A DNA stretch of 64,000 nucleotides, from NCBI GenBank assembly GCA_028023455.1, contig JAQFVV010012510.1, positions 2,647,420 to 2,711,419 of the forward strand, given 5' to 3'. The notes under the pieces were generated by a model. It did no database searches. It was not told where the DNA came from and worked only from the letters and a program-made list of their open reading frames with translations. Every line of letters begins with the position of its first letter. Within the stretch, counting starts at the first letter, position 1. This document shows positions 25,735 through 37,510 of this stretch, one piece after another. The DNA comes from Epiperipatus broadwayi. Lineage: Eukaryota > Onychophora > Udeonychophora > Euonychophora > Peripatidae. A program made the translations under genes and the position numbers.

Positions 25735-27350
25735 ATATATATATTGAACCGGGTGGGATGTTTTCTAGATCATTTGTGGGAGATAACAAAATCTCTTTAT
25801 TCACTTTTGACTCTTTAAATAAAATACTTGTGAAAGCAAAATTATAAGACTCTTTTTTATACAAAAAATATGATACAATTATAACATACCTTTGATCTAC
25901 ACCAACACAATTTAATTATTGCCCCACACTGGCCCCTTAGGAGAAGAGAGTACCCAAAGAGTACCTGTATCCAAGCCAAGCTATGTATATCAGATATATA
26001 AATATGGCTACATTTCCAGGACACAAATGTCTTCTCAGCTGCAGAATTCAACACCTATCATTCAAAGCACTTTTTTGTTTCAGAGTAAACCCCAGGCACC
26101 ATGCAGTTACCCAAAGATAAATGAAGACCCTTGAATGATTGGCAAACTAATTCAGTGCCTAAGCTAGCCCAACTAGCTCAAGCAAAAGGATTCTATAATA
26201 TACTGTTGCTTTATTTTGTGGTAAAAGAATTGACCAACAAATATTAAGCTTAAGATAATTTATTTAGTTAAATATTTATTATTGTAAAGTTTAAACTACT
26301 TTTATAAAATATTAATTAGTCTAACAATGATATTCTATATAATGACCACACACATTCTTAATTCATACAATAAAATATAAGATAACATGAAGCATTAAAT
26401 AAATACATGAAATTAATATATCATAAAGCATTAATATAAATGACATTTCAAAAACACGTACATCAATAGTTTATTTTATGCGGTTATAGAGTTCATTTAT
26501 TAACAGACTCATGGAGGCTTCAAGGTTAGCAATGGCTACATTATTATCAGAAATGAAATAATAAGGGTTATTCATTACCTATAGAATTTTGACATTGACT
26601 TCTTGCTGGCTGTTGATTCATGTGAAAATCTTTCAACCAGTTGGATTTGAGGTTTTGTGAAGGTTCCTATCTTACTATTTTGTGGCACTATTCTATAAGA
26701 TAGTTAGATATTCCTGGAAGTTTTTAAGTTGTTAGGCAGGCATCACTTTTACTGGGCAGGTTGCTGTTTCATTGGACTAAGGCTATGGTCTGGTCGTATG
26801 ATTCCAATGATTGTTAACACTGCATTGTCCTGGTAAACACTGATTGACTGAATTGATTGAAGAACTGATTTAATATGATTGTGATCTCAACTGATTGATC
26901 GATGAAAAACCAGACTATTTGTGTCATGACCTGTTGTTACTTTGTTAATTGGTTTATGTTCACCAGCTATATCTGTTGTTGAAATTCCTCAACTGTTTTT
27001 GATTACATTCCTTTGATAAGATGTTAATCCTATTGTCAGTTGGTAGCCATTGCTAATTTGTTGTTTTGTGGATTCTTTTATTAGTAGCCATTGCAAATTC
27101 TGTTTTTTAACTTTCTTATATCGTTTTATCAACTCACACACATTTTACTATACTTTTTTATTTTTACAATCATTCACTATTTACACATGTATATTTCTTT
27201 CAAATAATGATAAAACTTTTTTTTAATTGAATGAAAAGAGGGATATTTTTTTATATTTTATGTAAAAAATTTATATTTTAAGCTTTTAATTTTTTTTTTA
27301 AGTTATATTTTCTACCCCCTTCCGATTAATTAATTGTAACCTTTATTGAT
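25735..27350. repeat. unidentified repeat, copy B of a direct pair
   Basis: Same order of landmark blocks as copy A, offset by about 1.9 kb: gccacactgg-like start, ctacatttccaggacacaaa at about 26008, agcacttttttgtttcagag at about 26060, agaattgaccaacaaata at about 26225, and gaatgaaaagagg at about 27230. About 150 bp near its left end has no counterpart in copy A. Short frames across it, such as 25919-26134, are chance. Confidence 0.65.
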
Positions 27351-27354
27351 AAAT

Positions 27355-28125
27355 GACATTTATAGACAGGTTTAAAAACTCTTTAAACTTTTATAGGTTA
27401 TTTTCTTTTAGCGAACTGTATTTTGTTTTAAACTAATAATAAAGAAAGACTCTTTAGACTTTTATAAATTTATTTATTTCAAATGAAATGTTTTTCTTTG
27501 TTTTTTTCTTCACTTATTTATGGACAACTTATTCTGCAATACTTTTATTATTTATTATCAATTTTAAACTTTATGTTGTTTTATGAGAAATGTTTATTTT
27601 TTTGATAATTGTAAACACAATTTTAATGAATGCTCTCAGTAGCATTACAATATATAATAACAACCAACTCTTAAGCTATCACAATCTCAATTGATAGTCA
27701 AGGCAAGTTATAATTGACTACTTATTAGTCTGCTTTCAGAACAGGTTATATTTGCCTGATTAATGAGGTTTGTTTAAACTTCTTTGCATTATTAATCTCA
27801 CACTTCCTAGTCAGATGCAATCTTTAGTGTCTATATAAATATATCAGAACATATATAAAAGTGGTAACCCCTTTAGGTTGCGATTGGGATAGCTTAAGGG
27901 TTGATTGATATCATCTACATTTATAAATCTACTAAAGCTTTGAATAATTGGCTTTATTGTCTTAATGCATATATATATATATTGTAAGGTGATAAAATGA
28001 TCAGCATAATCTGAATGAAACATAGCCCAATCATTGGTCACCCATTTTGTATTGAAATATTGATTATAATATGGTATGAGAATATAAAAACTTTAGTATG
28101 TTTTAGAATTGAAACACCATTCATA
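27355..28125. other. AT-rich non-coding DNA, no feature recognised
   Basis: No repeat pairing or exon support. It contains a (TA)n tract near 27968. Confidence 0.5.
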
Positions 28126-28129
28126 CTAA

Positions 28130-28330
28130 TATAAATCTAGTCTAAATGTGGAATGCCATTTTATAACAGTGCTAAAGTTGATTTGTCATTTTATAACAAT
28201 CACCACCTGTATATAACAATCATCGGCCAGCATTGGGTAGCTATTTTGTAACAATAATAAAGGATCTTTCACCCCACTTTCTCTCTACATTTGTTTAGTC
28301 AGCATTTACCATAAAATAAAATAAATTGCC
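28130..28330 (+). repeat. short repeated motif ending in an AATAAA signal; possible LTR relic
   Basis: The motif atttttgtaaca/attttataaca occurs about four times between 28159 and 28255. It is followed by AATAAAGG at 28256-28263 and a cytosine-rich stretch. A polyadenylation signal after internal repeats is compatible with an LTR R/U5 region, but there is no partner copy here. Confidence 0.25.
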
Positions 28331-28339
28331 CCAACAATT

Positions 28340-29760
28340 TTTAGACAACCACGTATTACTGACACTGAATAGAAATAAAAGATAATAAAGAAATTATTTA
28401 AACAGTATTACATTTATTGTTCAATCTATTGAAATATTGTGTATGTGATATTTGTAAGCGAGTAATAATCTAATATAATCTTTTAGGGAATACCTTTTGA
28501 TATAACTTATTTAATATAATCTTCCTAATTATATAAAAAGTAGATAATATTGGTGTTAATTGAATCTAAAAATGAGTTATATTTCCCAATCACCTCCTCC
28601 AAATCACTACTAAGAATTTGAAATAGGATTTCCAATCCAGAAAAAATTTGCTCTTAGTGAAATAATGGAAAAGCATATGTTTACATTCCTTGTCTGGGTG
28701 CCATCTTTCATGTAAAAAGTAAAAATATCTGAATGAATCAATTTCATATCACAATTGACCACCAATTTAGCATTTTCTCAATGGTTAATCATTTTCTCTA
28801 ATTTAACATTTTTATATAGACACGGAAGTAATAAGTACTAATGTAAGCATTTGAGGTGATTGCTGTGATATAAAATGGCATTGGCAACTTGAATTTTATA
28901 AAATAGTAATTATTTACAAGATAACCCTAACTCACACACACAAATTAAAAAAAAATATGTCAGCATAAATTCACAAAATTAACAAGCATAACAAAAAATA
29001 TTGACTAAATAAATAGCTTAATTATAAATATAAAGAAATAAACTACAATAAATGGATGACACTGATTCATTAAGATCTTTTTTCTTTTATTAAAGTTTTA
29101 AAAAAAAACATCTTACCATAGTATGACTATATAGCTAGTTTTATATATCAGTATATTTATAAATTTCCATTACTAATCAGTATGGAACACATCTTGTGAT
29201 GTCTATTATCCTTCCGATTTGTATAATTTAAGTACTCGGTTTCAATTAATGATAGGAACACACATTCTTCTTAGGTATAGATGAGTTTTCATTTATCCAG
29301 GTGTGTCATTTATGGATCCAATTAAAGGCAATCATAAGAAATATTGATGTATGTATGGTATTCTGATACATGTTTAAATTAATCATCAATGCATTTTCTG
29401 TAGTATTTTTCATTAAGTATCTAGCTAAGAATAAAGAGTTCGTACTTGTGAGTTTTCAAGTAAACCAAGATGGCAGCTCATATTTTTGATAAATATACAA
29501 TTTCGGGGGCCCTAAAATATGTTTTTAAAAAATCCCTATTAAGAAATGCATTTATATTTGCTTTTTATTTTTTTACTGTTATTTGAAAAAAAGAAATCAT
29601 TGTGGAAAAATTAATTACTATATTTATAGTTTATTTTTCATTGGTTTTTTTTTTTTTGATTAACTTATTAAGAGAAAAATGAAATATATATATATATATA
29701 CAATATTTACACTTTATTTGTGTCAGTGATATGCAATCATATCATGACCATTAATGCACA
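28340..29760. other. AT-rich non-coding DNA, no feature recognised
   Basis: No repeat shared within the window and no supportable exon; one (TA)n tract near 29685-29700. Confidence 0.5.
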
Positions 29761-29769
29761 TTTTTCAGG

Positions 29770-29948
29770 GAGGCAGGATTCTGTATCTTTGGAAATAGTC
29801 CACTACATCATGTTCTGTGACAGAAAGGTCCCAAATTCTTATCATCATAACAATTTTCCAAAAAAACTGCTGACAAAAAGAAACAGTGCTGAATTGAATC
29901 ACAGTACAACAATGTTAAAAGTGCTTCATTGCTTCCTAAGTCTTAAGT
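29770..29948 (+). CDS. possible unidentified exon (weak)
   Basis: A good acceptor-like tract (cacatttttcag) is followed by a frame of higher GC that begins RQDSVSLEIVHYIMFCDRK and stays open for about 60 codons. I recognise no family, there is no strong donor (only ttaagtaaaa at its end), and the frame runs up to a SINE. It is on the same strand as, and 2.5 kb upstream of, the first RhoGAP exon, which is the only contextual support. Confidence 0.18.
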
Positions 29949-30063
29949 AAAAATCAAGCGTTGGTGACCTAGTGATTAGCATAGCTGCCTTCCATGCAGC
30001 TGGCCCAGATTCGCATCCCAGTCAAAGCATTTGACATATGAAAATAAAAGTTATAAGTAAAAA
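29943..30063 (+). repeat. tRNA-derived SINE with probable target-site duplication
   Basis: The body reads tgacctagtgattagc (A-box-like), then tgccttccatgcagctgg, then cagattcgcatccc (B-box-like), then agcatttgacatatgaaaat as tail. taagtaaaaa flanks both sides (29944-29953 and 30054-30063), a plausible 10-bp target-site duplication. The tail matches the tails of the otherwise different SINEs at 35.2, 45.4 and 54.2 kb. Confidence 0.75.
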
Positions 30064-30069
30064 AAATTG

Positions 30070-31250
30070 AAATAAGGATTCTTAATAAAATTTATCAGAA
30101 TTTATTCCTTTTCTTAAATTTAACAATCGATTTATTAATTTTGGTTTAACTTAACAACTAACACGTTGGTAGATTATAGGCCCTGGAAATCGTATATTCA
30201 TCAAAAATACAGTTAACATCTTGATTTCCTTGAAAATGCACAGGTTTTTTTTGATCCAGATTATATTTGCTAACAGTTGAACACAAACAGTTTTTCCTCA
30301 GTTAGTACTAAAATATATCTGTAATCAGTCCTTTTTAATTATCCTGCTCATTTTACTGCCATCTTCCTTTTACTTGATCTATTTTTTAAAGAGTTCTTCC
30401 ACATTTTTTTTCTATTTAATAATACATAATAGATTATTATTTTTTAATCTTTTAATTATTATTTTATGTCAGATCTGTAGATTCATTTTTATTATTACCT
30501 CCAAATAATAATCAATTTTTTTATGTGTTAAATGTAATTATATAGCTTCTTTTATTATTATTAAAATACCATTACAAGAATTACTTCATTGACATGCAAG
30601 CTTTATAAATTTTATGTTACTTACGTATCATTCCTTTGCTGTCTTCACCTGGCATTTTTAGTTAATTATCCATTTTCAGGGGCATCGAAGTATTTGTTTG
30701 TTTGTTTTTTTTCTCAAAATTATTTCATCAGACATGTGCTACTTGTTAAGGTTAAAAAATATTAAGAAAGCAAATATAAATTCATGTTACCATTCAAAAG
30801 TAATTTTTTTTTTATAAATGCTATTTGGAACATTTAATGAATTATGTTTTTTATATACATTATAATGTACAACCTTTAACACAGCTTGATTTTTTTTTAA
30901 ATTCATCGTAGCGTTATTAAAACTGTTGGCTAATTATTTTTCCTAATCTTTTGTAAAAATGAATAAAATATAGGAATCTACCAGTGACAGAAGAAGATAC
31001 AGTCAAGTATTTTCAAAATTCCAGAATAATGCCTGTGTGAAAAGTGTGTGCTAATGGACATGAAATTTTATGTGGAATGGAATAATGTCAGTGTAATCTC
31101 AAAATCAGTTTTTTTAGAACATAGAAACTTACAGTAAACGTTTTTGTTTTGATAATGTGCTTATTTTATAAACTGAAAATGATTTAAGAGAAAAAAAACA
31201 AAGACGAAAATTTTATAAATATGTTAATTTAATGAATAAACTTAAAGTAC
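30070..31250. other. AT-rich non-coding DNA, no feature recognised
   Basis: No supportable gene or repeat. ATT-rich runs dominate 30360-30560. Confidence 0.5.
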
Positions 31251-31255
31251 ACAAG

Positions 31256-31446
31256 TATACAAAAATTGAAACAAGGATTCCTCACTGATGAAAGCCACAA
31301 GCTAGAAACTAGTCTGGGGATATTGTATGAGTAGGCTAGGCACTAGATAGGGATTTTGTGCACAAACCTTCCTGCATCCATTGATTACTCTGGCTTGCAC
31401 TGAGTAGCGCTACTGTATGGAGAGATTTGCCTCTATACAAAAATTG
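31256..31446 (-). repeat. truncated R1 copy with 13-bp target-site duplication
   Basis: The R1 segment from cctcactgatgaaagccaca to atggagagatttgcctc is flanked by identical tatacaaaaattg (31256-31268 and 31434-31446). Exact 13-bp flanks around a segment truncated relative to other R1 copies point to insertion by a retroposition-like process rather than local duplication. Confidence 0.8.
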
Positions 31447-32020
31447 TAAAAAAATGAATTAAATTACATGCAAATTTGCTCAGAATGTAAATTTGTAAAT
31501 TAAAATGGCCTATAAACTGGCTAGAATTTAATATTTATTTATATAATTGATAATTGTATAATAAATTTTATAAAATCAATTCCAGTTTTGTTTTATTACA
31601 CATGTCTATATGCATAAAAATTTATATTCAAATAATTTCTTTAGAATTTTAAAGTGGACATAACTTAGATATTTAATTGTGAATGAAATTTAAATAAAAC
31701 ATTTGCCACAAGAGTGCATTGATTTTCTTGCAACGAGTTGGATGCAAAAATAACTCTAATGACTTAAGCTGGATGGTTTGGTTGGACCATTTCCTGTTTT
31801 TCTGAGTCTTCTAGAAAGATAATGTTCAAGAAAAAGTTTCGGATTATCTGTGATAGATTTTTTACTGAAAGTGGCATTACCCTTTTAGCTTTTAGACTAA
31901 AGATATTATATTTTTATTGCAGTTAAAATCATTACACATTTTGAATACCCTATATATAAAATATACCAAACTTTCATATTTACACCTCTATTATTTATAA
32001 AATTATATATATATAATAAA

Positions 32021-32170
32021 ATAAATTCTACAAGAGTATGTAGATGATAATCATTAAATATTACGGTAATAAATTTAAAGCAATATTTATTATTTTGCTA
32101 AACCAGGCTTGTTTTAAATTTATTAACTGAATATTTGATGATTATCTACAAAAACTCTTGTAGAATTTAT
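32021..32170. mobile_element. small foldback (MITE-like) element
   Basis: About 40-bp terminal inverted repeats, 32021-32062 (ataaattctacaagag, then atgtagatgataatc) and 32130-32170, face each other around 67 bp of spacer. The element is AT-rich and non-coding. It ends about 120 bp before the first recognised RhoGAP exon. Confidence 0.75.
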
Positions 32171-32293
32171 ATTCTTAAATATTGTCTACGGTATATAAAT
32201 ATATTATAATTTATTCCTATATATATAATTTTAGCATTTGATAACCTATTTGCAAGATTATTGTTTATTAACAATTGGTCTATTTTCCTCAAG

Positions 32294-32447
32294 TGTCTTT
32301 TCTACTGAAATTAAAAAGGAAAATTTCTATTTTTATCTGTCGTCCACTGACCATGATAAAAAGCTATTGAAAGAAGTTCTATCCTCTTCGTTTATACTTC
32401 CAGATCTTACTCTCATATCACCCCATGCTATTTCAGCTCTAATCAAA
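32294..32447 (+). CDS. RhoGAP-domain protein, exon A (5' part of the domain)
   Basis: The frame ends ...LTLISPHAISALIK and is cut by a clean donor (AAA|gtaagg), phase 0. Joined to the next exon it gives SALIKNILRHLPQSVI, the RhoGAP 'lLKxfLReLPxxl' helix. Here the conserved lysine is present. Upstream, FYFYLSSTDHDKKLLKEVL aligns with 'GIFRKSANVKSCRILKEKL' of ARHGAP20-type proteins, with tyrosine (32334-32336) where the arginine finger should be. The start is uncertain: the acceptor tattttcctcaag gives 32294 (phase 2), and a weaker AG gives 32319 (phase 0). RhoGAP proteins act on Rho-family GTPases at membranes and the cytoskeleton; activity here is doubtful. Confidence 0.75.
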
Positions 32448-32524
32448 GTAAGGATTAAAGTTATATATGGGATTATTTTATTTATCTATTTGATAAAAGA
32501 TGTTTTCAGTTAAAATACTATAAT

Positions 32525-32860
32525 TCCTTTCATTAAACATCACATCATCACCATCACTCATCCTAGCACAAAACTCTCCATACAGTAGTGCCATTGTGTT
32601 TTCAATTTCATTTTCATAGTTTTGTAGTTAAGTAAAGATAAAAGGTGGCTGCTGGAGGGTTGCATTAGATCCTAAGATCTAGGTGCAGTGCTCTCAGATC
32701 CAAGACTCCTCACTGACGAAGTTCACAAGCCAGAAACTAGTCTGGGGATATTGGATAAGTAGGCACTAGATGGGGATTTTATGCACAAGCCTTCTGGCAT
32801 CCATTGATTACTCTGGTTGGCACAGGGTGGCACTACTGTATGGAGAGTTTTGCCTATTTA
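32525..32860 (-). repeat. R1 copy with a short inverted R1 stub on its left
   Basis: Bases 32535-32595 run in R1 forward sense (cattaaacatcacatcatca ... aaaactctccatacagtagt). The rest is a near-complete reverse-sense copy ending ctactgtatggagagttttg. The outer 20-25 bp therefore form terminal inverted repeats. The copy starts less than 90 bp after the exon A donor. Confidence 0.8.
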
Positions 32861-33174
32861 ATTCTTTTAATTGAATGTCGATCTGGAAAAAAATATTCAA
32901 AGCTTTAGTATTTCATATTTCCAATATTATATAAAAAAAATTTACTCTAATAAAGCACAATAAAATCTCAAAAACCTTGGGATTATCTTTAAAGATGTAA
33001 TATGATGTGTTTTTTAATATAAAAAGAGAAATTTGGGGGAAATAGGGTATATACCCAAAGACTCGGTCAATTTAAACATTACCATCCCTCCAATACCTTT
33101 TTATACCACTGTTAACCCATCTAGTGCTAACAATTTTTATCTGTGGGCTTATTATATTACTCTCATTCCTCCTG

Positions 33175-33310
33175 TAAAAAATGCTAATGGTTTTATTGCT
33201 GAGAAGGTCATAGGAAGTTCAAACACCAACACTGTGAGCACCAGAATCGATCCTGGGACCTCCAGATTCCAATCCAGATGTTTTACCAGCTGTGACAAAC
33301 CATACAGAGT
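33175..33310 (-). repeat. tRNA-derived SINE, family shared with 39.65 kb
   Basis: The minus strand reads cagctggtaaaacatctgga (A-box region), then ggtcccaggatcgattctgg (B box GGATCGATTC), then a tail ending agcaataaaaccattagc and T-run. The copy at 39650-39768 has the same order and tail. The 97-codon frame overlapping it on the + strand is a by-product. Confidence 0.7.
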
Positions 33311-33599
33311 TACATTTCTTCTATAATTATTTGTGACAGTTAAAGTAAAAATCACAAGCATTAGTTATAGTATTAAAAACAGTTTTTATTTTCATTGCTA
33401 ATGTTTTTAAAATTTGTAAAAATACTTAATTTAGTGTTATTTTATAAAGATGATATCAATACTGAAATAGGAAAAACATTGCATCAGTTTTGCTGATAGG
33501 AAGCAAAATTAAAATGATAATTTTAAAGAAAATTGAAATAAAAGTAAATTCATTTCATGTAATATTCTTGCATTTAAATTTTAACTAACTGGTTAATTA

Positions 33600-33850
33600 A
33601 TCCACTAAACATCACATAATCAGCATTCTTCATGCTTACATAATCTTTTTACAGAGGCTAAACTCTCCATACAGTAGCACCACTCAGTGCAAGCCAGAGT
33701 AATCAATGGATGCAAGAAGGTTTGTGCATGAAATTCCTACCTATTGAATGAGTAGGCACTAGATAGGAATTTTATGCATGAACCTTCTTGCATCCATTAA
33801 TTACCCTGGCTTGCACTGAGTGTCACTATTGTATGAAGAATTTACCCTCA
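33600..33850. repeat. R1 repeat, internally deleted near-perfect palindrome
   Basis: Forward-sense R1 (ctctccatacagtagcacca ... gcaagaaggtttgtgcatga) meets reverse-sense R1 (gcactagataggaattttat ... cttgcatccattaattaccc) with a junction near 33745. The arms are about 85 bp and pair almost completely. Only the outermost part of R1 is retained. Confidence 0.85.
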
Positions 33851-34264
33851 GTGCAATTGGTTAATTGAAGGTGGAAATAATGAAAACGGCATTAGAATGA
33901 AAAGTACAGTGGTTAAATACTTTTAATAAAGTGGGCCACTACAAACTAACACCCAGTCCATGAAATTTATAAGGTTATAAAAAATATAATGACCAATATT
34001 AGGGTGCCATTAGGCATATAGCCTAGCACTAGATCACGAAATATTTGATGATCATAGTGTAATTTATTTACATATAACAGTCACCTAAATAACTTTTTCA
34101 GATGAAATCTTAAGCAGACTTTAATTATACCAAATGGATACTTAATTATTAAACTAGTAAACTAAATTAAAACAAAGATACTCATATGTGGCTTTATAAT
34201 TTTTATTATATTCATTTTCATTTTAAATACTTATTCATATCCCTTTTTATAGCATTCTAAACTG

Positions 34265-34376
34265 ACTCAAATCTTTTGATAAAAGACAAATACAAAGTTA
34301 ATTTTAATTCCAATTATTTACTCAAATCTTTGATAAAAGACAAATACAAAGTTAATTTTAATTCCAATTATTTTGC
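34265..34376. repeat. tandem duplication, period 56 bp
   Basis: ctcaaatctttt... at 34265 and ctcaaatcttt... at 34321 are followed by the same stretch (gataaaagacaaatacaaag, then ttaattttaattccaattat). They differ by a single-base indel, so the duplication is recent. Confidence 0.95.
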
Positions 34377-34379
34377 ATT

Positions 34380-35160
34380 TTAAGTATGATTCATTATTAG
34401 TGCTTTATCATTTCCTGAGGGTGCACTGACATGAATCCTACAAACAACATCAGCCCAAATTGGCTATGGAAACGCTGTCCAAATAGATGTGAAATTCTAG
34501 GAAAGCTTACTATAAGAGTGTGCCATAGCACAACACTCAAACCCTCTCTGTACTATGTTAAATAATTGAATTCTAATCTTAATGGATGGCATAAGTGTCT
34601 GTTGTTTGCTTACAGCCATTGGGGCATCCATTTTACATACACCAGGTTCTGGCATAAGGTTCTTGTGTTTTTTTGTCAGAACATTTAACTGAAATAAATA
34701 CCCCCTCCCCATTGAGCAGTTAACATTTTTAGAGAAATCTAATTTGATTCATACATAGAATTATAAGAAAATGCATAAAAACATATAAATAATCTATCAG
34801 CATAACCCTCCTGTTTTAATTAAGTTAAAATAACATAAGAAAAATCCTATTTATAATCCCACACACTATTATTAAAACATTTAACACAATTAATGGAGTT
34901 TATATTTCTATTACACAAATTGGAATAAAAATTCACTAAGTAAACAGTTCATAGTTACCCTGATCGAGAGTGATTCAACTTTTTCCAGTTGATTAAAGTT
35001 CTTATATTCTGGTGTGATTTCTGTGTGTTGTCCATTGGTCTTTCTTGACATCCTTGGCTAGCTGGTTAAACTCCCTCCTGCCCATGGTTGAAGTTCACTC
35101 GGGTGGCTCCAGGTGTGGCAGGGAGACATATTTCCTGAGGGGAAAGTATGTTTAACAGTA
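34380..35160. other. non-coding DNA of mixed composition, no feature recognised
   Basis: The minus-strand frame 34497-34712 has no recognisable domain. Nothing else is supportable. Confidence 0.4.
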
Positions 35161-35168
35161 TTTTCTAG

Positions 35169-35310
35169 CAACAGTTCTGGATTTTTTTTTTTTTCATATG
35201 TCATAGCATCTGCCGAGACGCAAACCCACACCCGTCTGCAACCAACTACTTGCTTGCATGGCGGCTGCGATACCTCTCGGCTAACAACGCAAGACAACAG
35301 TTCTGGATTT
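35169..35310 (-). repeat. tRNA-derived SINE with exact 16-bp target-site duplication
   Basis: caacagttctggattt flanks the element at 35169-35184 and 35295-35310. On the minus strand the body reads gttgttagccgagaggtatc (A box of Ser/Leu-tRNA type), then gtgggtttgcgtctcgg (B box), then atgctatgacatatg and an A-run tail. It is about 110 bp. A second, near-identical copy is at 45.4 kb. The intact duplication shows recent retroposition by a LINE machinery. Confidence 0.93.
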
Positions 35311-35319
35311 ATAACAATT

Positions 35320-36060
35320 TTTTAAAAAAATGGTCCTGACTATTTGAACAAAAGAAAACTGATTTATACATTTTGTTGGCAAGAGGATTCATACTTTGTT
35401 TTATTTTTAACTACATTCCAGCAGTTTTAATTTTTGTTCTTTTTTGGTCATTTCCATTTTTTTAATTAGTGGAAAGTTCTGGTTCAATTAGCACAATAGA
35501 TAATGAAATACTTTTAATACCTGAAGTTTCAACAATAGAGTTAATTGCTAAAATCTGAAGTTTTTATTCCCCCAACCCACGTCTTTCCAATATAGATTTA
35601 AAACAAAAAAAAACTTTCAGTAAAAATAAATCTTGAGATCTATTTTTATTTTAGCTCAAGATTTAATTAATTTGTAAATAATAAAAAAATCCATTGAAGA
35701 AATCATGATTTCTTCTGGGATAAAGAAAAAAAAGTTTAATGTTTTAAAAAATTAAAGGTAATATGTTATATATTTTTAACAAAACTTTACTTTAAACCTA
35801 ACTCAAAATTAAATATATATTTACCCATGAGGTGGCACAAAATACCACCCAAAGGATATTAGTGTTTGTGTTAAATATTTTGTTTGAAAAGTAGCTTTAT
35901 ATAGATTACATTCTTAAATTATGAGGAAGAGTAAAGAAATATTAGAGCCTTTTAGAGGTAGATTGCAGAATGGAAATTTTTTTTAAAAAAAAAAGTGTTA
36001 AATAGTTACTAATGGTTATAAAAAAAATAACTGAAACATCTTATTGTAGAAATTATAAAT
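35320..36060. other. AT-rich non-coding DNA, no feature recognised
   Basis: Long A/T runs; no repeat match or exon. Confidence 0.5.
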
Positions 36061-36071
36061 CAGATGACGAA

Positions 36072-36545
36072 TTCAATCATTATCATCATTTTCAACCATT
36101 ATCGGTTCACTGCAGGATGACGGTCACTCTAAATTCAATCCATCTCTGATCTCTAGCTTCTCTTCTTCACATCACCCCTGCACACTTTCCTATTTCATCC
36201 ATCTCACATGTTGTCTCTTTCTGGGTCTTTTACAATCTTTTGGAATCCAATTTAAGATTTTAATTGTCCATCTATTATTCCCTTTTCTAGAAATATGTTG
36301 AGCCCAACTTCACTTCAGTCTCTTAATTCTTTCAATGATGTCAGTAACACCTGTTTGTTCTCTTACCCATGTATTTTGTTTTGACTTGTTTTTGTTACTC
36401 CTAACATGCATTTGCCATACTTCTTTGACTGGTCTAAAGTTTCTTTATTCTTTTTTGTTAAGGGTTCAACTCTCAGATTTATAATAACTGAAAATACATA
36501 TTTATTAAAAACCTTCCTTTTTAATATTAGATTATTTTTACCCAA
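36072..36545 (-). pseudogene. RTE-type LINE, 3' fragment
   Basis: In broken minus-strand frames the segment encodes the region after the reverse transcriptase: ...NNLILKRKVFNKYVFSV, then a VREQTGVTDIIERIKRLK-like stretch, then ILNWIPKDCKRPRKRQHVRW. The same signatures appear at 47.0-48.2 kb and 58.0-58.4 kb. The 3' end is marked by an (ATG/GAT)n-like tail at about 36072-36090 on the + strand complement. Frameshifts and stops show it is dead. Confidence 0.85.
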
Positions 36546-36549
36546 AGCA

Positions 36550-37478
36550 CTCAGACTATGTTTAATTCTGTGATATATTATATAAAAGTTGAGAAATTAT
36601 AAAGAATATATTGAAAGAATATATAAAGAAAGTGAGAGAACAACATTAAAAAAAATTTTTTTTTTTTGATTGATAGTTTAAAGGGAAAAAATAGTAATGT
36701 GTCTTTGAAAAACAGAGGAAGGCTTAAAGAAAATTATATTGGAAATTGGCTTTTGGGAGATATATAATAATGTTGACGATTATTGTTTAGCATTATTTTC
36801 TTACTAATGACAGGTAGTAGAAATTTGAAGAAGATTGAGTTTTTATCATAGTTATTAAATTATCATTACACAATTTTTTATAATGCTCATTCCACAAAAA
36901 GGGGGGGGGGGACAAAAAGGAATTGATAAATCATCAGTTCTTTTTTCTTAAATTAATGGTGATCATCGTAGACTTTAATTTCTGCTTCATTTTTCAATAT
37001 AATAATATGTTTTATATTTCCCATTTTATTTTTATATAATCTATATTTTTCACTGTTTACATATTTTACTTATTTATTTTTACTATTTTATTTTTAAAAA
37101 TAGCCCCCCTCCCTCCTTATTCCTGGTTAAACCAAATAATAGTAAAGCTTTGAAATAAACAGAAGCACTGTTGCTCATCATCGGACTGTGACGTATGTCT
37201 GTTCTAAAATAGAAATAATAAACAACAATATTAAATAAATCTAAGTTTAGCCATTGAAAATAAAATGACTATTATTTATCACTTGAATATATATATATTA
37301 TTTTTATCTATAATTTGATAAACAAACTACTTTGCACAACTTGCTGTAAACTATTGATTTGGTTCTACTTCTGTTATATAATTTTAATGGACTATAATCA
37401 CTGCAAATATATTTTTGTGTTTCTGTTATCAAAATATTTTCTTTATAGTTTTTGTTGTTGCATTTCAGTGTAATATGC

Positions 37479-37510
<32 letters not shown>

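Noticed and set aside
31700-31830. Possible upstream RhoGAP exon (frame with ALIFLQRVGCKNN)
   Set aside because: It resembles the domain's first helix only vaguely, needs a frameshift, and lacks a pyrimidine-rich acceptor and a donor.
33033-33361. 97- and 69-codon frames on both strands
   Set aside because: Both overlap the tRNA-derived SINE at 33175-33310; no domain, chance frames within a repeat.
35058-35325. 79- and 70-codon frames on both strands
   Set aside because: Most of each lies in the SINE with target-site duplication at 35169-35310; the related frame at 45397-45621 has the same cause.
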